DNA of 64,000 bases from Heterocephalus glaber (Eukaryota > Chordata > Mammalia > Rodentia > Bathyergidae). Below the pieces are notes generated by a model that ran no database searches, was not told the origin of the DNA, and was given only the letters and a program-made list of their open reading frames with translations. Below are positions 10,055 to 21,599 of this stretch, in pieces. The position numbers and the translations under genes are program-made. The stretch spans positions 5,070,252 through 5,134,251 of the forward strand of contig NW_004624781.1 of assembly GCF_000247695.1 (NCBI RefSeq), read 5' to 3'. Numbering within the stretch: the first letter of the stretch is position 1; the number at the start of each line of letters is the position of its first letter.

Positions 10055-10200
10055 GCACAAACCAAGCATTGTGGCACACACTTATACTCCCAGGACTCAG
10101 GAGGCCGAGATGGGAGGATTGCTGTGAGTTTGAGGCCAGGCTGAGGTACATAGTGAGTTCAAGACCAGCCTGAATTACAGGGCAAGACTCTGTCAAACAA
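10055..10200 (+). repeat. B1 SINE with internal duplication
   Basis: Forward B1 with the duplicated module gtacatagtgagttcaagaccagcctgaattacag, lying head-to-head against the two reverse copies upstream. Confidence 0.9.
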
Positions 10201-10234
10201 CAACAATAACCTAAGTCTGCACAAACTAAAGCAA

Positions 10235-10345
10235 ATCACTTCACTTGTTTAACATTTTGGGTTTTCACTTGTAAAGTGGGAATAATACCTGCCTCACAGG
10301 GTTGTTGAGGGATTAAACAGCTTGTATGAAGTACAGTGTTTGGGT
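10235..10345 (+). repeat. MIR SINE fragment
   Basis: cacttgtaaagtgggaataatacctgcctcacagggttgttgagggattaaa matches the 3' half of the ancient mammalian MIR. Confidence 0.8.
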
Positions 10346-10611
10346 CAGGTAAATCTGGATAAAAATTAACTCATCTATTATTAAAGGGTGTTCCACAATG
10401 TTTATGAAATGCAAGTCAATACAAAGAAAGGAAGAGGAAGAAAGTAATTTGGAGAAAATGTGCTTAGATATTAACAATGTGAACTTCCTGTTTCACCCTA
10501 GTTACAAACAAGAAGGAATTGAGGTCCAAAGCAAGCAATTGGTGCTCAGTAAATGAAATTCTTCCAAAAAACAAAAACAAAATAAACAAAAAGGTAACAG
10601 ATCTATTTTTT

Positions 10612-10770
10612 GGGTTTTTGTGGGGTTTTTTTTTAGACAGGGTCTTGCTATGTAGTTCAGGCTGGCCTTGAACTCACTATGGACCCCAGGCTGGCCTCGA
10701 ACTCCTGGTGATCCTCCTGCCTCAGCCTCCCAAGTGGAGGCTGCACCACCGTGCACCACCGTGTCCAGCA
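10612..10770 (-). repeat. B1 SINE with internal duplication
   Basis: Reverse B1 with two ggctggcc modules (10,660-10,705) and duplicated gtgcaccaccgt near its reversed start. Confidence 0.9.
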
Positions 10771-10792
10771 ACAGATCTATTTTAGACCATCA

Positions 10793-11085
10793 CAATTATT
10801 CTCAAACCTTTTGGTCTCAGGATCCCTTCATACTCTTAAAAAGTTGAAGATTCTAAGAATTTTGTATATGTGGACTATATCTGTTGCTATTTCTGGTATT
10901 AGAAATTAAAACAGAATTTTTACTTGGCATGGTTGCTCATGCCTGTAATCCCAGCACTCAGGAGGCTGAGACAGGAGGATTGTGAGTTCAAGGCCAGTCT
11001 GGATTCCAGGACAAGATCCTGTCTCAAAATAAACAGAAAACAAAAAGAAATTTTAAAAATACTTACTTTTTAATTCTTTTTGTTG
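10793..11085 (+). mobile_element. Ancient hAT-like DNA transposon end, split by B1
   Basis: ttctcaaaccttttggtctcaggatcccttcatactcttaaaaag closely resembles the left end of the longer element at 50,155, so both belong to one old family. A forward B1 (10,925-11,045) interrupts it and ttttaaaaatacttac resumes after it. Confidence 0.65.
10925..11045 (+). repeat. B1 SINE
   Basis: cttggcatggttgctcatgcctgtaatcccagcactcagg through caaaataaac. Confidence 0.9.
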
Positions 11086-11374
11086 TTTTTAAACAAGGCC
11101 CGAATAACTGCACTTTGTCAATCTTGAGTTCTTCAAATAAAAATGTGTACCTGGAATAGAGTGGGCCATTCGGTTTGCAACCCAAAGCAACTGTAATAGC
11201 TTCTCTTTGAGACAAGCATCGTTCTTCAGTATTTAGTACAAGTGTCTTAGTCAGAGTTTCCACCTCATCACACAGGGTAGTATTTTCTTAAATGTGTATA
11301 TATTCAAGGGTCAAAATTTAATAACATTCATAGTAGTTCTTACTGCTTCATCAGGGACATTCATGTGTGTGTGT

Positions 11375-11490
11375 GTTTTTTCTTTTTGGAGGCAGGGTCT
11401 CCCTATGTAGCCCAGGCTGGGCTTGAACTTGTGATCCTCCTGCCTCAGCCTCCCAGAGTGCTGGGATTCCAGCTGTGCACCTCCACGCTA
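11375..11490 (-). repeat. B1 SINE
   Basis: Reverse B1: ggaggcagggtctccctatgtagcccaggctgg to ctgtgcacctccacgc. Confidence 0.88.
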
Positions 11491-11491
11491 G

Positions 11492-11765
11492 GGTCATACC
11501 CCACTCTAACTCTCCATATACCTTGTGCCCACCACCCCAGGTTACTCATGTCTAGGCTGTCCACGCCTAGAATATCTTTTCCTGTCTCCTCTGCCCACCC
11601 AAGGCCCTCCTCCCAGAGCAGCATTTGCTCGGTATCGACACTCAAAGCACCTTTGTGACAGTCACTGCCTCCCTTGCTTCTCAAAACTTCTTGAGAGCAG
11701 GGGGCCAGAGGCTGAGTCATCTCGCCATGCTGCAGAAAACCCATGATTGTGCGCCCAGCTCACAA
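11492..11765 (+). repeat. L2 LINE fragment
   Basis: cctagaatatcttttcctgtctcc...aaacttcttgagagcagggg matches the L2 3' region, whose consensus carries a ctccttgagggcaggga motif. No coding capacity. Confidence 0.6.
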
Positions 11766-12485
11766 ATGGAACAGCACAAGGGCACAGGACAGGTTTCCTG
11801 CCCACCTAGCAGGTGGCCTTAGAGCAGCACAGCAGATGAGCCAAGGACTCCACCCTGCACTCTGCAGCTGTCCCACCCAGCCACTCAACACCATCTTCTC
11901 ATTCGCCAGATGAAACCCTAGTGCCTACCTCAGGGTGATGGGAGGGTGGATAAGCTCAGATCCACACATTTCCCAGAGCAGAGCCTTCCCTTCCCCCCTT
12001 ATAGTCACTATAGCAACTGGCATATCAACGTGCTCCAAAGTGCTTCCTGAAGGAGGAAGGGTGTGCTCTTCCCAGGATCTAGAGCTGGGGCTGCCCTGGC
12101 TGATAGTAAATGGTGTCCTTTACTCCAGCTGGTCACCCTGTGGAAAGTCCCAAACCAACAGGAATACACTGGACTCATCCAAAGAAAGTTACTTGAGCCA
12201 AGTGTCCAAGGGCGGAATCTCCTCATTTTGAAGAAAACCCCCAAAGTCATTGGCAGTGGAACAGAGAGGACAAAGCAGAAGTGTCTAAGGTTGGCTTTAG
12301 CCGCCAGGCAGCAGCTCTGCTCGGAGCTGGCCGTCAGGGGCTGCTTTCCCACAGCCCTGGAGGGAGCGGTCCTTGGCCTAAGAACAGGGCTTCACACAGG
12401 CCTTCAAGGGGCGCCCTCACCACCAAGCACCTCAAGGCCAAAGACTCAGGGAAGGGGAGAGCACCTGCCCCTGCACCTCACTCCC
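11766..12485. other. Single-copy sequence, nothing recognised
   Basis: No repeat or exon recognised. The 193-codon plus-strand frame here (12,063-12,644) lacks any known domain and extends into a MIR. Confidence 0.45.
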
Positions 12486-12489
12486 AGGT

Positions 12490-12645
12490 CTCCGCTGTGC
12501 CTACAGCACCCCTGTGATGCAGGTGTCAGTGCCATCCCCAAGGGACAGAGGAGGAGACAGGGCAGACTCATCACTCGCCTAATTTCCACTTGGCTTCTAA
12601 GTTACAGGTCTAGGATTGAAACTCAGGACAAGTGCCCCAGTTGAT
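12490..12645 (-). repeat. MIR SINE fragment
   Basis: Antisense MIR: ccatccccaagggacagaggaggagacagg...ttacaggtctaggattgaaactcagg mirrors the MIR segment for gaaactgagg...ggattcgaaccc. Confidence 0.6.
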
Positions 12646-12854
12646 AAATACTGAGTAGGCTATATCTGAGTGGACTATAAACCATAGAGAAGGAAGAAAT
12701 CGTGCTTTACTTCCCCTTCTGTATCCGCCCCAACACAGGACTGGGCGTGCACACAATCAGTGCTCAGGAAGTGCTGCTGATCAGCTGGCTCCCTAAGTGA
12801 AGCTATGCCATGGCACTGTCTTCTCAACACTGGAACAAGAAGTTACAATTCCAG

Positions 12855-12995
12855 TCAGGCACGGTGGCACTCAGGAGGCTGAGACAGGAGAATCACTGTG
12901 AGTTCAAGGCCAGTCTGGACTACATAGTGAATTCCAGAGCAGCCTGGATTATATTGTGAGACTTTGTCTCAGAACAATAAACAAACAACAAAAAA
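12855..12995 (+). repeat. B1 SINE with internal duplication
   Basis: gtgagttcaaggccagtctggactacatagtgaattccagagcagcctggattatattgtgag shows the duplicated B1 module clearly. Confidence 0.9.
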
Positions 12996-14040
12996 GGAAT
13001 TTAAAATTCAGCTTGTCTCTTGACAGACAGACATGCTCTTCCACTCATTGAGAAAAATCCACAAATAAATTCTATTCCATGAATTAAGTCATGGTAGTAG
13101 TTTCAAAGAAATAGAGAGTAAATATTTAAAAGATGGAGTTGCGATTACCTAATCAGCTTTTCATAAACTGTTCCCATTCTCCCTGCGCATCTTTACTCCA
13201 AAGCACACTTTGCGCTGTTAAATAAAAGTCTCCAATTATCCTTTCCTGAGCATATCCTGAATGGGACATCATACGCACTAAAGCTCCAGGGAGTGAGTGA
13301 CTGGCGAAGCTGATGATACTGAGGCTATGCACAGGGATTAATATCTTGATTTCAGTATTTCACAATGTGAAGCTCAAGTTACAGACTTAATCCAGTAAAA
13401 AAACAGAAGTGGTATTTATAGTAAAAATACTTGTTGAAAGACTCTTCACCTTAGAAACATACAGGATAGCTCCGGGGCATTGTATCATCATTTTCCTAAA
13501 ATTTTGGCAAGTGACTCTCTTGAGTCCTGATAAGAACAGGCAGCATTGTGAGAATATTTCCTCTTCTCCATGACACTCAGCTAGCTTTGGCAGCCCTGTG
13601 CCAGCCTCCCAGAGCTGCAAACGGCTTGGAGTAATTTTTTTCTTGACTTTATTATCCTAACTCACCACCTATAGAAGTAATCAAAGAGAAAAAGCCACAG
13701 GTGAAATATAAGGCCACAGCAATGAGCCATGACCAACTTAAGATGAAGTTCAAAATGTATAACCGAGCAAAAGACTTCATTCAAATTCAGGCTGTAGCTA
13801 CAAAGGGGGTCAAGCTCAAAAGAAATCAGAGCCATTAGAAAAATACAAGGACAAAAACTAAAATATCCTGGTGACCCTAGGAGGGACCAGGCAGGCAGAG
13901 GTTCCTTTTCTTCCCTCTTAGGGACTTGAAATGGAAGTTATGGATGATAAAAAAAAAACAATTCTCTATATAATTCACAGGGCTAAACATCATCTGTAGC
14001 ATTATAAGTGATTATAATGCTATAATCAAAGGCGGATCAT
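12996..14040. other. Single-copy AT-rich sequence
   Basis: About 1 kb without a recognised repeat. No frame longer than about 77 codons and nothing resembling a conserved exon. Confidence 0.45.
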
Positions 14041-14044
14041 AATT

Positions 14045-14870
14045 TATTCATGGATTCATTTATGAAGCATGTTTTGACACCCGCCCACTCTCTGCCCTTC
14101 AATTGCTCACAGTCTAGGGAGGGACGCAGTGCTGAAAACAAATAGTTACAAAACCAAAGGGTGAACTACAGAACAGAAAGGTGGCCAGCAGAGAGGAAGG
14201 AGCAGAGGAAGGAAAGGTGGGCGAGGACTCGAGGATGGGCTGGGCTGGAGCTGGGCCACCAAAACCGGAAGTTTGGACCAAGTCCAGGATCCACACAGAA
14301 AGTTAAAAGTCCAGAAGCAGAGTCTTGGGAGGTCCAAGGCAGAGGGCCCAGAGCACCTGTGTGGGGAGCGAGGGAGGCCAGATTGGTCACAGAAGGGGAC
14401 AGTCGGCATCAATCGCTGGAGTAGCCCTGCTTCTCCTGCTCTCTCTCCCCTCTGCACCTCATGATTGGCCACTGCTGGGTCAAGAGGGGCACTGCTGGCC
14501 CCCATGCTGGGCCGGTATCTGTGCTGACTGCTTTTGTGCCCTTGTCCAGGGGGTGCAATGTGTGCATGGATGAACCAGACTGCAGGAGTAAGGATGCAGT
14601 GAGGAGGACTTAGCCCTCCTGGGTGCAAAGTTTACCCGGAAACATGGACAAACAGGCAGGCGTTCAGCTGGAGGAAAGAGGAGTTCGGGAGCCAGGTGCT
14701 CAAAGGCAGGGAGTGTGCGAGGGGCTGGGTGGTGGCTGCAGGGGCCCTGGGCTGGGCCAGTGGGCTGTAGCCATGTGGTGGTGCCTAGGGTGTGCAGAGC
14801 TTGGGCTTTATCCTGCAGACACACAGGAGCCTGGGTGTCTCTAGCTCTCACTGCCTGACCAGGTGTACCT
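14045..14870 (-). repeat. L2 LINE fragments (interrupted)
   Basis: ttattcatggattcatttatgaagcatg (14,045) and gagcttgggctttatcctgcag (14,798) are typical antisense L2 3'-end text. The middle is too diverged to align by eye. A 160-codon minus-strand frame here has no domain and is rejected as coding. Confidence 0.5.
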
Positions 14871-15198
14871 GAAAGCGGGTGGCCACAGAGTCCTTGGGCC
14901 CTAGGGAAGAAGCCACTCTGAAAGGGAGGGAAATTGTTTGCTTGTTTCCTGGCCTCTGTGCTGAGCAGGCCTCCAGGTGTCTCAGCCTCAGGGACGCTTT
15001 GAGGGTTCCCACGGGGCTGCAGATGTCAGCAGTTCAGGGACACCCCAAGGGGCCTCAGGAGGGCTAGAGGTCCCAGGGTCCTGAATCCAGGGCTCTGGCC
15101 TTGACCTGTGACCTCCTCAGTTCTCAAAAGGACCAGAGTCTGAGACCGACCAGGGGCAGTTTCCACAGCCTCGTGTGTTGTAGTAAGGAACCCTCTCG

Positions 15199-15292
15199 GG
15201 GCTGGGAGCACAGCTCAGGGGTAGAATCCTTGCCTAGCAGGTGTGAGGCCTTGGGTTCCATTCCCCAGCACCACAGAAAACAGAAATAAAAG
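15199..15292 (+). repeat. Classic ID-type tRNA SINE
   Basis: ggggctgggagcacagctcaggggtagaatccttgcctagcag...gggttccattccccagcacc with A-rich tail. The form (GGTAGA...CCAGCACC) differs from the abundant young IDs. Confidence 0.85.
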
Positions 15293-15439
15293 GAAAGACC
15301 ACTCTCTCACTAGGACACAGCTCATTTCTTCCTCCCTGTCCCCTGGGGGAGATAGCTGGATTATTTAACGCATACCTTGTGTCCTATGTACAGGTCAGTA
15401 GACCAGAAAATATTAAATGGAAGAGTCAAGAAATGCTCA

Positions 15440-15590
15440 ATCATACCAGCTACGGTGGTGCACACCTGTAATCCCAGCACTTGGGAGGCTGATGCGGGAG
15501 AATTGCTGCAATTTCAAGGCCAGCCTGGGGTATATAATGAGTTCCAAAAAACCCCCAATAAATAAATAAAGAAATACTCAGTTTATAAGT
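15440..15590 (+). repeat. B1 SINE with AAAT tail
   Basis: ctacggtggtgcacacctgtaatcccagcacttggg to a tail of aataaataaataaagaaa. Confidence 0.9.
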
Positions 15591-15834
15591 TAAAAAACTA
15601 TTATTACAGTATATTTTTCTAATTCATCTATATTGTTATTATTGTTGTGCCTAATTCATAAATTAAACTGTATGGTAGGTGTGTATGTATGGGAAGAGTA
15701 GCTCATGTTATGTAGGCTTCAGGCATCCACTGCAGGCCTTGGAAAGTATCCCCCATGAAGAAGGGGGACCTGTGTGTAAATTCACCTATAATAATGCTTT
15801 ATGTTGCTCAAAGCGTCAGGGGTTCTGAAGTATT

Positions 15835-15965
15835 CTTCCACCTAGCCTTGCAAGTCCTGGGAGGGAAGAGAGGAAACTGAGGCTTAGGGAACCCAGGATT
15901 CAAACTCCGACCTGCCAAAGCCTCCACCTGTGCACTTCCCCCAGCCGGCACAGTCTCCACTTCCA
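15835..15965 (-). repeat. Probable MIR fragment
   Basis: gaggaaactgaggcttagggaacccaggattcaaactccgacctgcc matches antisense MIR. Confidence 0.65.
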
Positions 15966-16409
15966 GGGCCCAGAGCAGCAAAACAAATGCAAGCACTGCG
16001 GTTCCCAGGGTTTGCAGGTCCAGCTGAAGTCTTCATGTCAGCCGGGCAAGTTCACCCATCTTATATTTTAATCATTCCGACCGGGCCTTAAAGACAGCAC
16101 CTCGGGGAGGCGAGAAGCCTGTGGGGAGAAAGGGCTCCGATTTTCCCAAGCACTGTACAGTTTCCACAGAATTAGGGTTCACAGTCCTCCCAGGGCCCCA
16201 GCCATGGCCATTCCCATCCCGCAGTGTGGATTAGAAAGGTGGGTTTTGCACAGCAGGCAGAAGCAGCACCACATGCTCTTCCCTGACAGTGGCCAGAACC
16301 CCAGGGTCCTTGCTCTCCATCCCACGAACCCCATGAGAATAAGCTGCTTCCAAGAAAGGAGAGGAGCAGGTACCTCAACCTCTGTCCTGTACCTCTTTTT
16401 TTTTTTTTT
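15966..16409. other. Single-copy sequence, nothing recognised
   Basis: No supported repeat or gene. Modest CpG content near 16,080-16,130 (cattccgaccggg, cctcggggaggcgag) but no further promoter signature. Confidence 0.4.
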
Positions 16410-16655
16410 TTTTTTTTGCTGTACTGGGGATTGAACCCAGGGCCTTTGCCCTGAGCTATATCCCTGGCCCTTTTTTTTTTTTTTTTTTTTAACTTTTTTC
16501 TCTTTATTTTTCATTTTTATTTAATTTTGAGACAAGATCTTGCTATGTAGTTCAGGCTGGCCTTAAACTCACTAGAAAACCCAGGCTGGCCTCAAACTCA
16601 CAGTGACCCTCCTGCCTCAGCCTCCTGAGTGCTGGGATTACAGGAATATGCTACC
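16395..16655 (-). repeat. B1-dID SINE with long T tracts
   Basis: Reverse dID (actggggattgaacccagggcc...gagctatatccc, 16,423-16,468), T run, then reverse B1 with internal duplication (16,525-16,655). Confidence 0.85.
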
Positions 16656-16674
16656 ACACCCAGGCTCTTCTCTC

Positions 16675-16790
16675 TATTTTTTTTAACTTTTGAGACAAGA
16701 TCTTACTAAGTTGCTAAAATGCCCAGGCTGGGTCAAACTTTACATCCTCCTGCCTCAGCCTCCCAGAGCGCTGAGATCAAATGAGTGTGC
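16675..16790 (-). repeat. B1 SINE (dID-associated type)
   Basis: gagacaagatcttactaagttgctaaaatgcccaggctggg is the reverse of the ggcaacttagtgacttagcaaga B1 variant. Confidence 0.8.
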
Positions 16791-17264
16791 CCCTGATGCA
16801 AGCTTATCCTGGATTTTTACTCTCCATGGCAACACACTATGGAGGCTGCAGCAGTGGGGAATGTTTTCAGATTGCGTATTAAATATGCCCTCCCATAGTT
16901 GGAGGGTGCACACCAAGATGCTACACCCTCTCAGGGCCGCCACCTTGCATGCCTGGGCTCTGCTGTCACCAACCCCAAGCCCTTCCTCATGCTCCTCTGA
17001 AAACCTTCTCACTTCTGCCTTACAGATCTGCCTTGCAAATCTGCCCCCAACTTACAGGAAGCCCCACCTTCAAAGGCCACAGCTTGGTCTCACCACAGAG
17101 ACCAGGAGAGCAGTTCCTGAAGTGTGAGTTATTCACTCTGGAATGACACCCAGACAGACAGACAGCAGGCAGACCACAGTGGGTGGTGGCACCGTGTTCC
17201 AAACCCAAGAATAGTAGGTATGCTTCTTCATTTTCCTGATTAACTGGTGGATAAGTTTTTTCAT
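16791..17264. other. Single-copy sequence, nothing recognised
   Basis: No domain or repeat recognised. Contains a short cagacagacagacag run near 17,150. Confidence 0.4.
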
Positions 17265-17337
17265 GACTAGATGTTGAACCCAGGGCCTCTCTGATGCTAG
17301 GCAAATTTCAAGCACTGAGGTACAGTCCCAGTCCCAG
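17265..17337 (-). repeat. ID-type SINE, reverse
   Basis: gatgttgaacccagggcctctctgatgctaggcaaa...ctgaggtacagtcccag is a diverged reverse ID/dID. Confidence 0.7.
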
Positions 17338-17401
17338 TGGATAACATTCCAGTCAGACTACGTGAACCTTGGAAATATGTTCTCTTTAGCCAGTGCTGTG
17401 T

Positions 17402-17487
17402 TTTTTTGGTGTGTGTACCAGGATCAAACTCATGACCTTGTGCTTGTGAGGCAGGCGTGGTGCCACTGAGCTAAATCCCAGCCCCAA
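17402..17487 (-). repeat. Young ID SINE with TSD
   Basis: gtgtaccaggatcaaac...gagctaaatcccagcccc between tgctgtgtttttt copies starting at 17,394 and 17,488. Confidence 0.9.
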
Positions 17488-17799
17488 TGCTGTGTTTTTT
17501 TAAAAAACTGTTTGAGCTCCAGTAGATAGGGCAAGCATTCTCTATCAGCCGCAGTCACCAACACTCCCTGCTGCCAGGCACCCTGGTCGATTCACTCATT
17601 CATAGCATCTGTGTTGCCCCGATGGGCATCTGTGGTTGTAAACTCTTCCAAATTCACAAGAGAGGAGAGAAGTGTCTCCTGATTGTCTCCTAAATTTGCA
17701 AATCTGCTTCTTTCTCAGTGGAGTTAGTATGGCACATTATTAGCAGCACTGTGTTTGATCCTTCCATTAAGCCTCCTTTTGCTTTAAAACAGTCTTCTA

Positions 17800-17973
17800 G
17801 CCAGGCATAGTAGGGCTTGCCTGTAATTCCAGCACTCAGGAAGCTGAGGCAGGAGGATTGCTGTGAGTTCAAGGCCAGTCTATGCTACATAGTGAGTTCA
17901 AGGCCAGCCTGAACTACATAGGGAGACCCTGCCTTAAAACAAAACAGCAACAACAACAACAACAACAACAACG
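17800..17973 (+). repeat. B1 SINE with internal duplication and (AAC)n tail
   Basis: ctatgctacatagtgagttcaaggccagcctgaactacataggg shows the duplication. The tail has expanded into (CAA)n. Confidence 0.92.
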
Positions 17974-17979
17974 AGTCTT

Positions 17980-18165
17980 CTGCCACTTATGGTACCACAT
18001 ACCTCTAATCCCAGTATTTGAGAGGCAGAGGTAGAAGGATCACAAGTTCAAGTCCTACCTTGGCAACTTAGCAAGAACTTGTCTCAAAATGTTTAAAAAA
18101 CATAAACAAGGGCTGGGGTTGTAGTTCATTGGTAGAGCATCCTTGGTTTTCATCCGGGTACTACC
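17980..18165 (+). repeat. B1-dID SINE
   Basis: B1 body (17,985-18,100) and dID arm (ggggttgtagttcattggtagagcatc...catccgggtac). Confidence 0.8.
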
Positions 18166-18688
18166 AAAAGAAGTAGATGGGGGAGGTATCTTCCTTGGCC
18201 CTGTTGGAATTTTAAAATCTCATTACCGATCTGCTGGTCTCTTAAATGTTGCTCTTTTAATTGTACAAATGCATAGAGCTTTGAAATTGACTCTGCAGGG
18301 GGAAGGATAGGAAACATTGTATCTGTTACCAAGGCTGGCAGGAGGGAGGTGCTGACCCAGACCTGGGTCTGTCCTTCAGCGTATGCTCTTTTCAGTGTGA
18401 GCAAAAGGCAGTCAGTTCTCTAGGAGTTGGGAGGGTTTGGGTCAGGTTAACTGGAGGTCCCAAGTGGTGCCATGTGGGCTGCTCTCATCCCATACACTCC
18501 TCACTTCCACATCCGCGGGCAGAACTCATTCCCACCATTCTGGGCCACTGGCCCCCAAGCAGAGAGCCCCTGGGCCCACCGATCTGCGCAGCTGCCACAG
18601 CTCAAACAAGGCTGATCATCGTGGTGAAATGTATTCCCTCCTTGGCATAACAGCAACAAGGTGGACAGCTAATCAAAAGACTCAGATT
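18166..18688. other. Single-copy sequence, nothing recognised
   Basis: No supported repeat or exon. Confidence 0.4.
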
Positions 18689-18689
18689 C

Positions 18690-18925
18690 TAACCAGCAGC
18701 AGTGGTGCAACCTGCAGTCCCAGCTACTCAGGAGGCTAAGGCAGGAGGATTGCCACGAGTTTATGGCCAGCCTATGCTACATAGGGAGTTCGGGGCCAGC
18801 CTGAAATACAAAGCAAGACCCTGTCTCAAAAAACCAAACCAAACTAAACCAAACCAAACCAAACATGTGGTTTGATGTGGCTCAGTGGTAGTGTGCCCCT
18901 GGGCGTGATCCCCATACCTGGAAAA
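18690..18925 (+). repeat. B1 SINE, (AACCA)n tail and dID
   Basis: Forward B1 with internal duplication (18,690-18,830), AACCA repeat (18,832-18,865), then gatgtggctcagtggtagtgtgcccctgggcgtgatcccc, an ID/dID arm. Confidence 0.85.
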
Positions 18926-18944
18926 AAACTGAATTCTGGTTTCA

Positions 18945-19030
18945 GCCTTGCTGTTGACTCACTGGGCTATCTGGGACATGGGCAGGGCTGTTTACCTCTT
19001 TAGGTCTGTTTCTTAAGCAAGGTAGTTGGG
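18945..19030 (+). repeat. MIR SINE fragment
   Basis: gaattctggtttcagccttgctgttgactcac...gtttacctctttaggtctgtttctta follows the MIR central region. Confidence 0.5.
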
Positions 19031-19059
19031 CAGGTAATTTGTGGGTCTCCAATTTCATG

Positions 19060-19560
19060 TCAAGGCTCTGTGAGTGGAGCTGGAAATTTGGGTGAGGAGG
19101 GTTGCAGGCATTCAGAGAAGGAAGGAATCCTGTGGGTCAGAGGGCCTGAGAAGGCCCCCAAGCTAGAATTCACGCCAAAGCTGATGGACATTTTCAGATA
19201 AGCAGGAAGATGTTCTAAGGAGGTAGCATCAGTAAAGTCATAGAGGTAAGAATGTACCAAACAGGAAGAGGGCCTATAAATTAACCACAATCACTTAAAT
19301 CCCTAATCTAGATGCAAGAACATTTCCTGTGACCTACCATGTGCTGGGCATTTTGCTAGTGCTGAGATTTCCTGGGAATGAGACATGCTGCAGAGCTACC
19401 AGGACTGAGTGGGCTCCTTGCCTACTCTGGGGCATAGATACCATTGGAAACTGCATGTTCTGTGTTCCACAGCCCTGGGAAAGGGTAAGGAGATGTGTTT
19501 TAACAACAAAGTATGTATGGCCAAGCCACCTCACATGCTCTCTGCATTTGAGGAGAACAT
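19060..19560 (-). repeat. Possible L2 LINE fragment
   Basis: ctaccatgtgctgggcattttgctagtgctgagatttcctgggaatgagac and downstream clauses resemble antisense L2 3' ends. Highly diverged, boundaries uncertain. Confidence 0.4.
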
Positions 19561-20555
19561 ATGTGAGGTACTTTATGAAAAAGACACCTCATAAACTATA
19601 AAACCCTCCACAGGTATTGACTATCAATTTTTACTTTTGGTTAGTGTATGTAATACATAATAGTTACATTTGTTTGGGGAATTGGTACATACATTACCAA
19701 TCTCCATTGAAACAGTAATTGTGACAATTCCAACAATGTAACAATAACACGGTGGAATTTCAAACAAGCGATCTCAAATAGTAGAAGATGCTCAAAGCCT
19801 CTGGAAACCAACTTATCAGAGTGATACCAACACTGGCCCTTGCTCCCTGACCCACCACCTTCAATATTTTGACCCACTTTAGGCTTCCCTTTTAAAAGCT
19901 CATAGAAGTATTTCCTCGTGATAATTATAGGCGAGGCTCAGGATTTCTCTGTCAGAAGAAGAGCTGGTAGAAAAGGGACAATTAACCAAGGCACATAATT
20001 GAAGGGTATATAAATATATCTGGTGGCAGATGAGTCTCCTTCCTATTGGATACTGTTCCCAGTATCCAAGGGCAGATAGCAATATGCTTTATTTAGACCA
20101 GAAGGTGCTGGGCTTTATTACTGAAGAACAGAGGTGCCTGTGAATGAGGGCGAGGGAGACTTCTGGTGCCTGCTGTGTGGACTGAGTCAACCTCCTGTCC
20201 TACCCTAGGTGCTTCGGCCCCTTTTGCAAAGTCACCAATCATGAGACTGGAGGGAACATTCGGAGTAGAGACGGTGTGACTCCTGTCACTGAACAATGAA
20301 GAGTTCAAAAATAGTAGCATCTGCTAGTGGAAAACCAATAAACATATAATTTCCAGGGAATTACTATCATATAATTAGCTCTCTGCTTTTATATGTCCTG
20401 GTGGAAATTGGGTTGGGGAGCCCTGGAACACAGCGTAATACTCATGGTGCATTCCACAGCAAACTGAAGATTTTTTTTCCAACAAAAATTGGCTGGCTAA
20501 GCCCAGGCCCTGTTCATACAAGCTGGTGAGTGAAGTTTTTGGGTGATGAAACTGG
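19561..20555. other. Single-copy sequence, nothing recognised
   Basis: AT-rich, frames all short, no repeat recognised. Confidence 0.4.
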
Positions 20556-20650
20556 GCTCTGGTCTCTACTGCAGCTCAAGTGACTCCTTCTCTACCTTGG
20601 TGTCCTTCTCATCTGGAGAAAGATGGTGTTAGACTAAATCATCCATTCTC
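20556..20650 (+). repeat. Probable MIR fragment
   Basis: ctggtctctactgcagctcaagtgactccttctctaccttggtgtccttctcatctgga fits a diverged MIR centre. Confidence 0.4.
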
Positions 20651-21220
20651 ATCACACCCAAGGGGCTGAAAATGAGTTCTTGGGAGGTGAAATCACTTAG
20701 ATCTTAGAGTGGTCTATGGGTCCCCAAACTGCAACCATACCAGGCAAAAACCTTATTCCTTAGCTCATTGGTCAGCTTATTGATACTCCCAGCTTTGGAG
20801 GCTGAAAGTCCAAATGCCATAGCACAGGGTCTGGCCCCAGGGTGGATGGCAGATGGCAGATAGTGGGGCACAAGCAAAGGACAGAGGACATTTTGACCCA
20901 GGAAGCAGAGAGAGAGGGCTTGCTCCTTTTATGACAACCTGCTCCTTTGAGGTAACCTAGGATCCTACAAGAACTGCTCATGCCAATGACCTAAAGACCT
21001 CCCATTAGGCACTGCTTCTTATAGGTCCTGGCACCTCTCAGTACTGCACCCCGAGCACCAGGCCTCCAATCACATGGGTCCTGTGAGGGCATCCAAACCC
21101 TTGCTCTTAGTATTTAATTTACTCCTCACTTTGGGTCTTCTTGAGTATCAAATGTACAGTACTGACATTAAGTTCACAGAAGAGATTCAAAATGCATGTG
21201 AGATCAGTGCTACAAAACAA
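20651..21220. other. Single-copy sequence, nothing recognised
   Basis: No supported repeat or gene. Confidence 0.4.
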
Positions 21221-21224
21221 TAGT

Positions 21225-21335
21225 AAAGCCAGGCATGGTGGTGCATGGCAGAACTTGGGAAGCTGAGGCAAGAGGATTGCTGTGAGTTCAAGGCCATCCT
21301 GGGTTACATAGCTAGATGCTGTCTTTTAAAAAAAA
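21225..21335 (+). repeat. B1 SINE (truncated)
   Basis: agccaggcatggtggtgcatgg then loss of the taatcccagc part, resuming at aagctgaggcaagaggattgc. Confidence 0.85.
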
Positions 21336-21599
21336 GCTACAGTAAAGAGATGGCTGTGACAGGAGGACTTACTTTCTCTCACTTGCTCCACCAAAAGTCC
21401 TCTATCTATGCATCCATACCTCCATCCCTGCAGCCTAACATCCATCCACCTGCCATGCTCCTTCCTATCAGGACAGGGGATCTGAGGTTACCACCAACAT
21501 GTACAGAGACCCTGGACAAGCTATTCCCTTTTCTGGGGTTGCTTTCTTCCCTGGGGAGAAAACAAATAGACGGAAGTAAAGTAGCCTCGGTTCCTAAAG

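Noticed and set aside
12063..12644. 193-codon plus-strand frame, longest in the window
   Set aside because: No domain or splice context and it reads into an antisense MIR, so it is not supported as a gene.
14146..14628. 160-codon minus-strand frame
   Set aside because: Lies in L2-like sequence, Pro/Ser-rich, with overlapping frames on the other strand.
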